Source: Aphidius gifuensis (lineage: Eukaryota; Arthropoda; Insecta; Hymenoptera; Braconidae). From it: a stretch of 64,000 nucleotides of DNA. The notes under the pieces are model-generated. The model ran no database searches. It was not told where the DNA came from and saw only the letters and a list, made by a program, of their open reading frames with translations. Positions within the stretch are counted from its first letter, which is position 1; every line of letters starts with the position of its first letter. The stretch lies in assembly GCF_014905175.1 (NCBI RefSeq), contig NC_057788.1:4216001-4280000 (forward strand), in the 5' to 3' direction. A program made the position numbers and the translations under genes. Shown here piece by piece: positions 63,491 through 64,000 of this stretch.

Positions 63491-64000
63491 CACCTCCAAG
63501 CAATCTTCCATTCCTTAAACATTTATTTTCTTTAAAATATCTTGATAAAAATACAATGTTATTTATTTGTTTTTATTTATTGCCTTTTTTTTTTTTTCTT
63601 TTATAAGTCAATTTTCCGCTTTTAAACTGCTTGATAAAAATATAAAATAAAAAATAAAACCTCCCTGGGCTATATGACAGTGGTCATGATGATAAACACT
63701 GAGGGGTTTTTTTTCTTTTCTATTTTTTACGATTGGAATTTACCACAAAAATACTCTCAATTGTCTGAGTTTAAAAAAATAAAAAAAAATGGGAACACGA
63801 GTCGAACGTACCACCAGCTTTATCCACGACTTTATACTTTAAATCCAGCCTATAAATATCATGGGTCTTTTGAATCTTTGAGTATATATGCAAGGGGACA
63901 GACAGTAGTAGAATTTTGTCTTCCAAAAGATTGGCTCTCTTGTGGTTGAGAATAAACTTATCCGTGGGAATATCGTTCAATTTTTTCCATCGATGTACAG
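63491..64000. other. Right edge, nothing recognised
   Basis: Mixed AT-rich sequence with a T tract at 63584-63597. Open frames on both strands at 63674-63980 have no recognisable content. Confidence 0.55.

Noticed and set aside
1..64000. CRISPR arrays, rRNA, spliceosomal RNAs, well-known insect miRNAs, polydnavirus-type genes
   Set aside because: I looked for their hallmark sequences by eye and found none. A covariance-model scan would be needed to exclude diverged RNA genes.

Overview
This window is eukaryotic nuclear DNA, very A+T-rich, crowded with poly(A)/poly(T) tracts and short AT microsatellites. The single recognisable gene has a metazoan layout: a TATA/initiator promoter, one 94-bp GT-AG intron and AATAAA signals. 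Next to it are an insect-type tRNA-Ile(AAU) and the 3' end of a non-LTR retrotransposon. An insect is the best fit. A low-G+C hymenopteran parasitoid, for example a braconid of the aphid-parasitoid type, is plausible, because secreted leucine-rich-repeat (LRR) proteins are known as abundant venom components in Aphidius. That placement is inference from composition and one gene family, not proof.

Layout. Positions 1-26021 are a gene desert or the interior of very long introns. AT-rich, homopolymer-laden DNA alternates with short blocks (100-400 bp) of ordinary complexity and clearly higher G+C, near 3.8, 5.1, 12.5, 14.3, 15.5, 18.5 and 22.3 kb. These carry no convincing ORF and may be conserved non-coding or regulatory elements. 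The gene-bearing part is 26-29.4 kb. It holds a 5'-truncated Jockey/CR1-like retrotransposon end (26022-26735), a two-exon gene for a secreted LRR protein of 457 residues (27442-28909) with a good core promoter, and a tRNA-Ile gene (29233-29306) followed by a pol III T-stretch. From 29.4 to 64 kb the desert resumes, with more higher-complexity blocks near 33.2, 34.6, 36.5, 38.2, 41.1, 42.2, 50.5, 52.1, 53.8, 58.9, 61.4-61.8 and 63.4 kb. The last is open on both strands and could be an exon.

How it fits together. The LRR gene is an independent pol II unit and the tRNA an independent pol III unit about 320 bp downstream; nothing links them functionally. The LRR protein has a signal peptide, about eight 24-residue repeats, many N-glycosylation sequons and a Thr-rich tail, but no membrane anchor and no signalling domain. 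It therefore looks like a free extracellular binding protein, possibly a Toll-ectodomain-like decoy. Most other open frames here are low-complexity translations (runs of F, L, Y, I, K) and were not called as genes.
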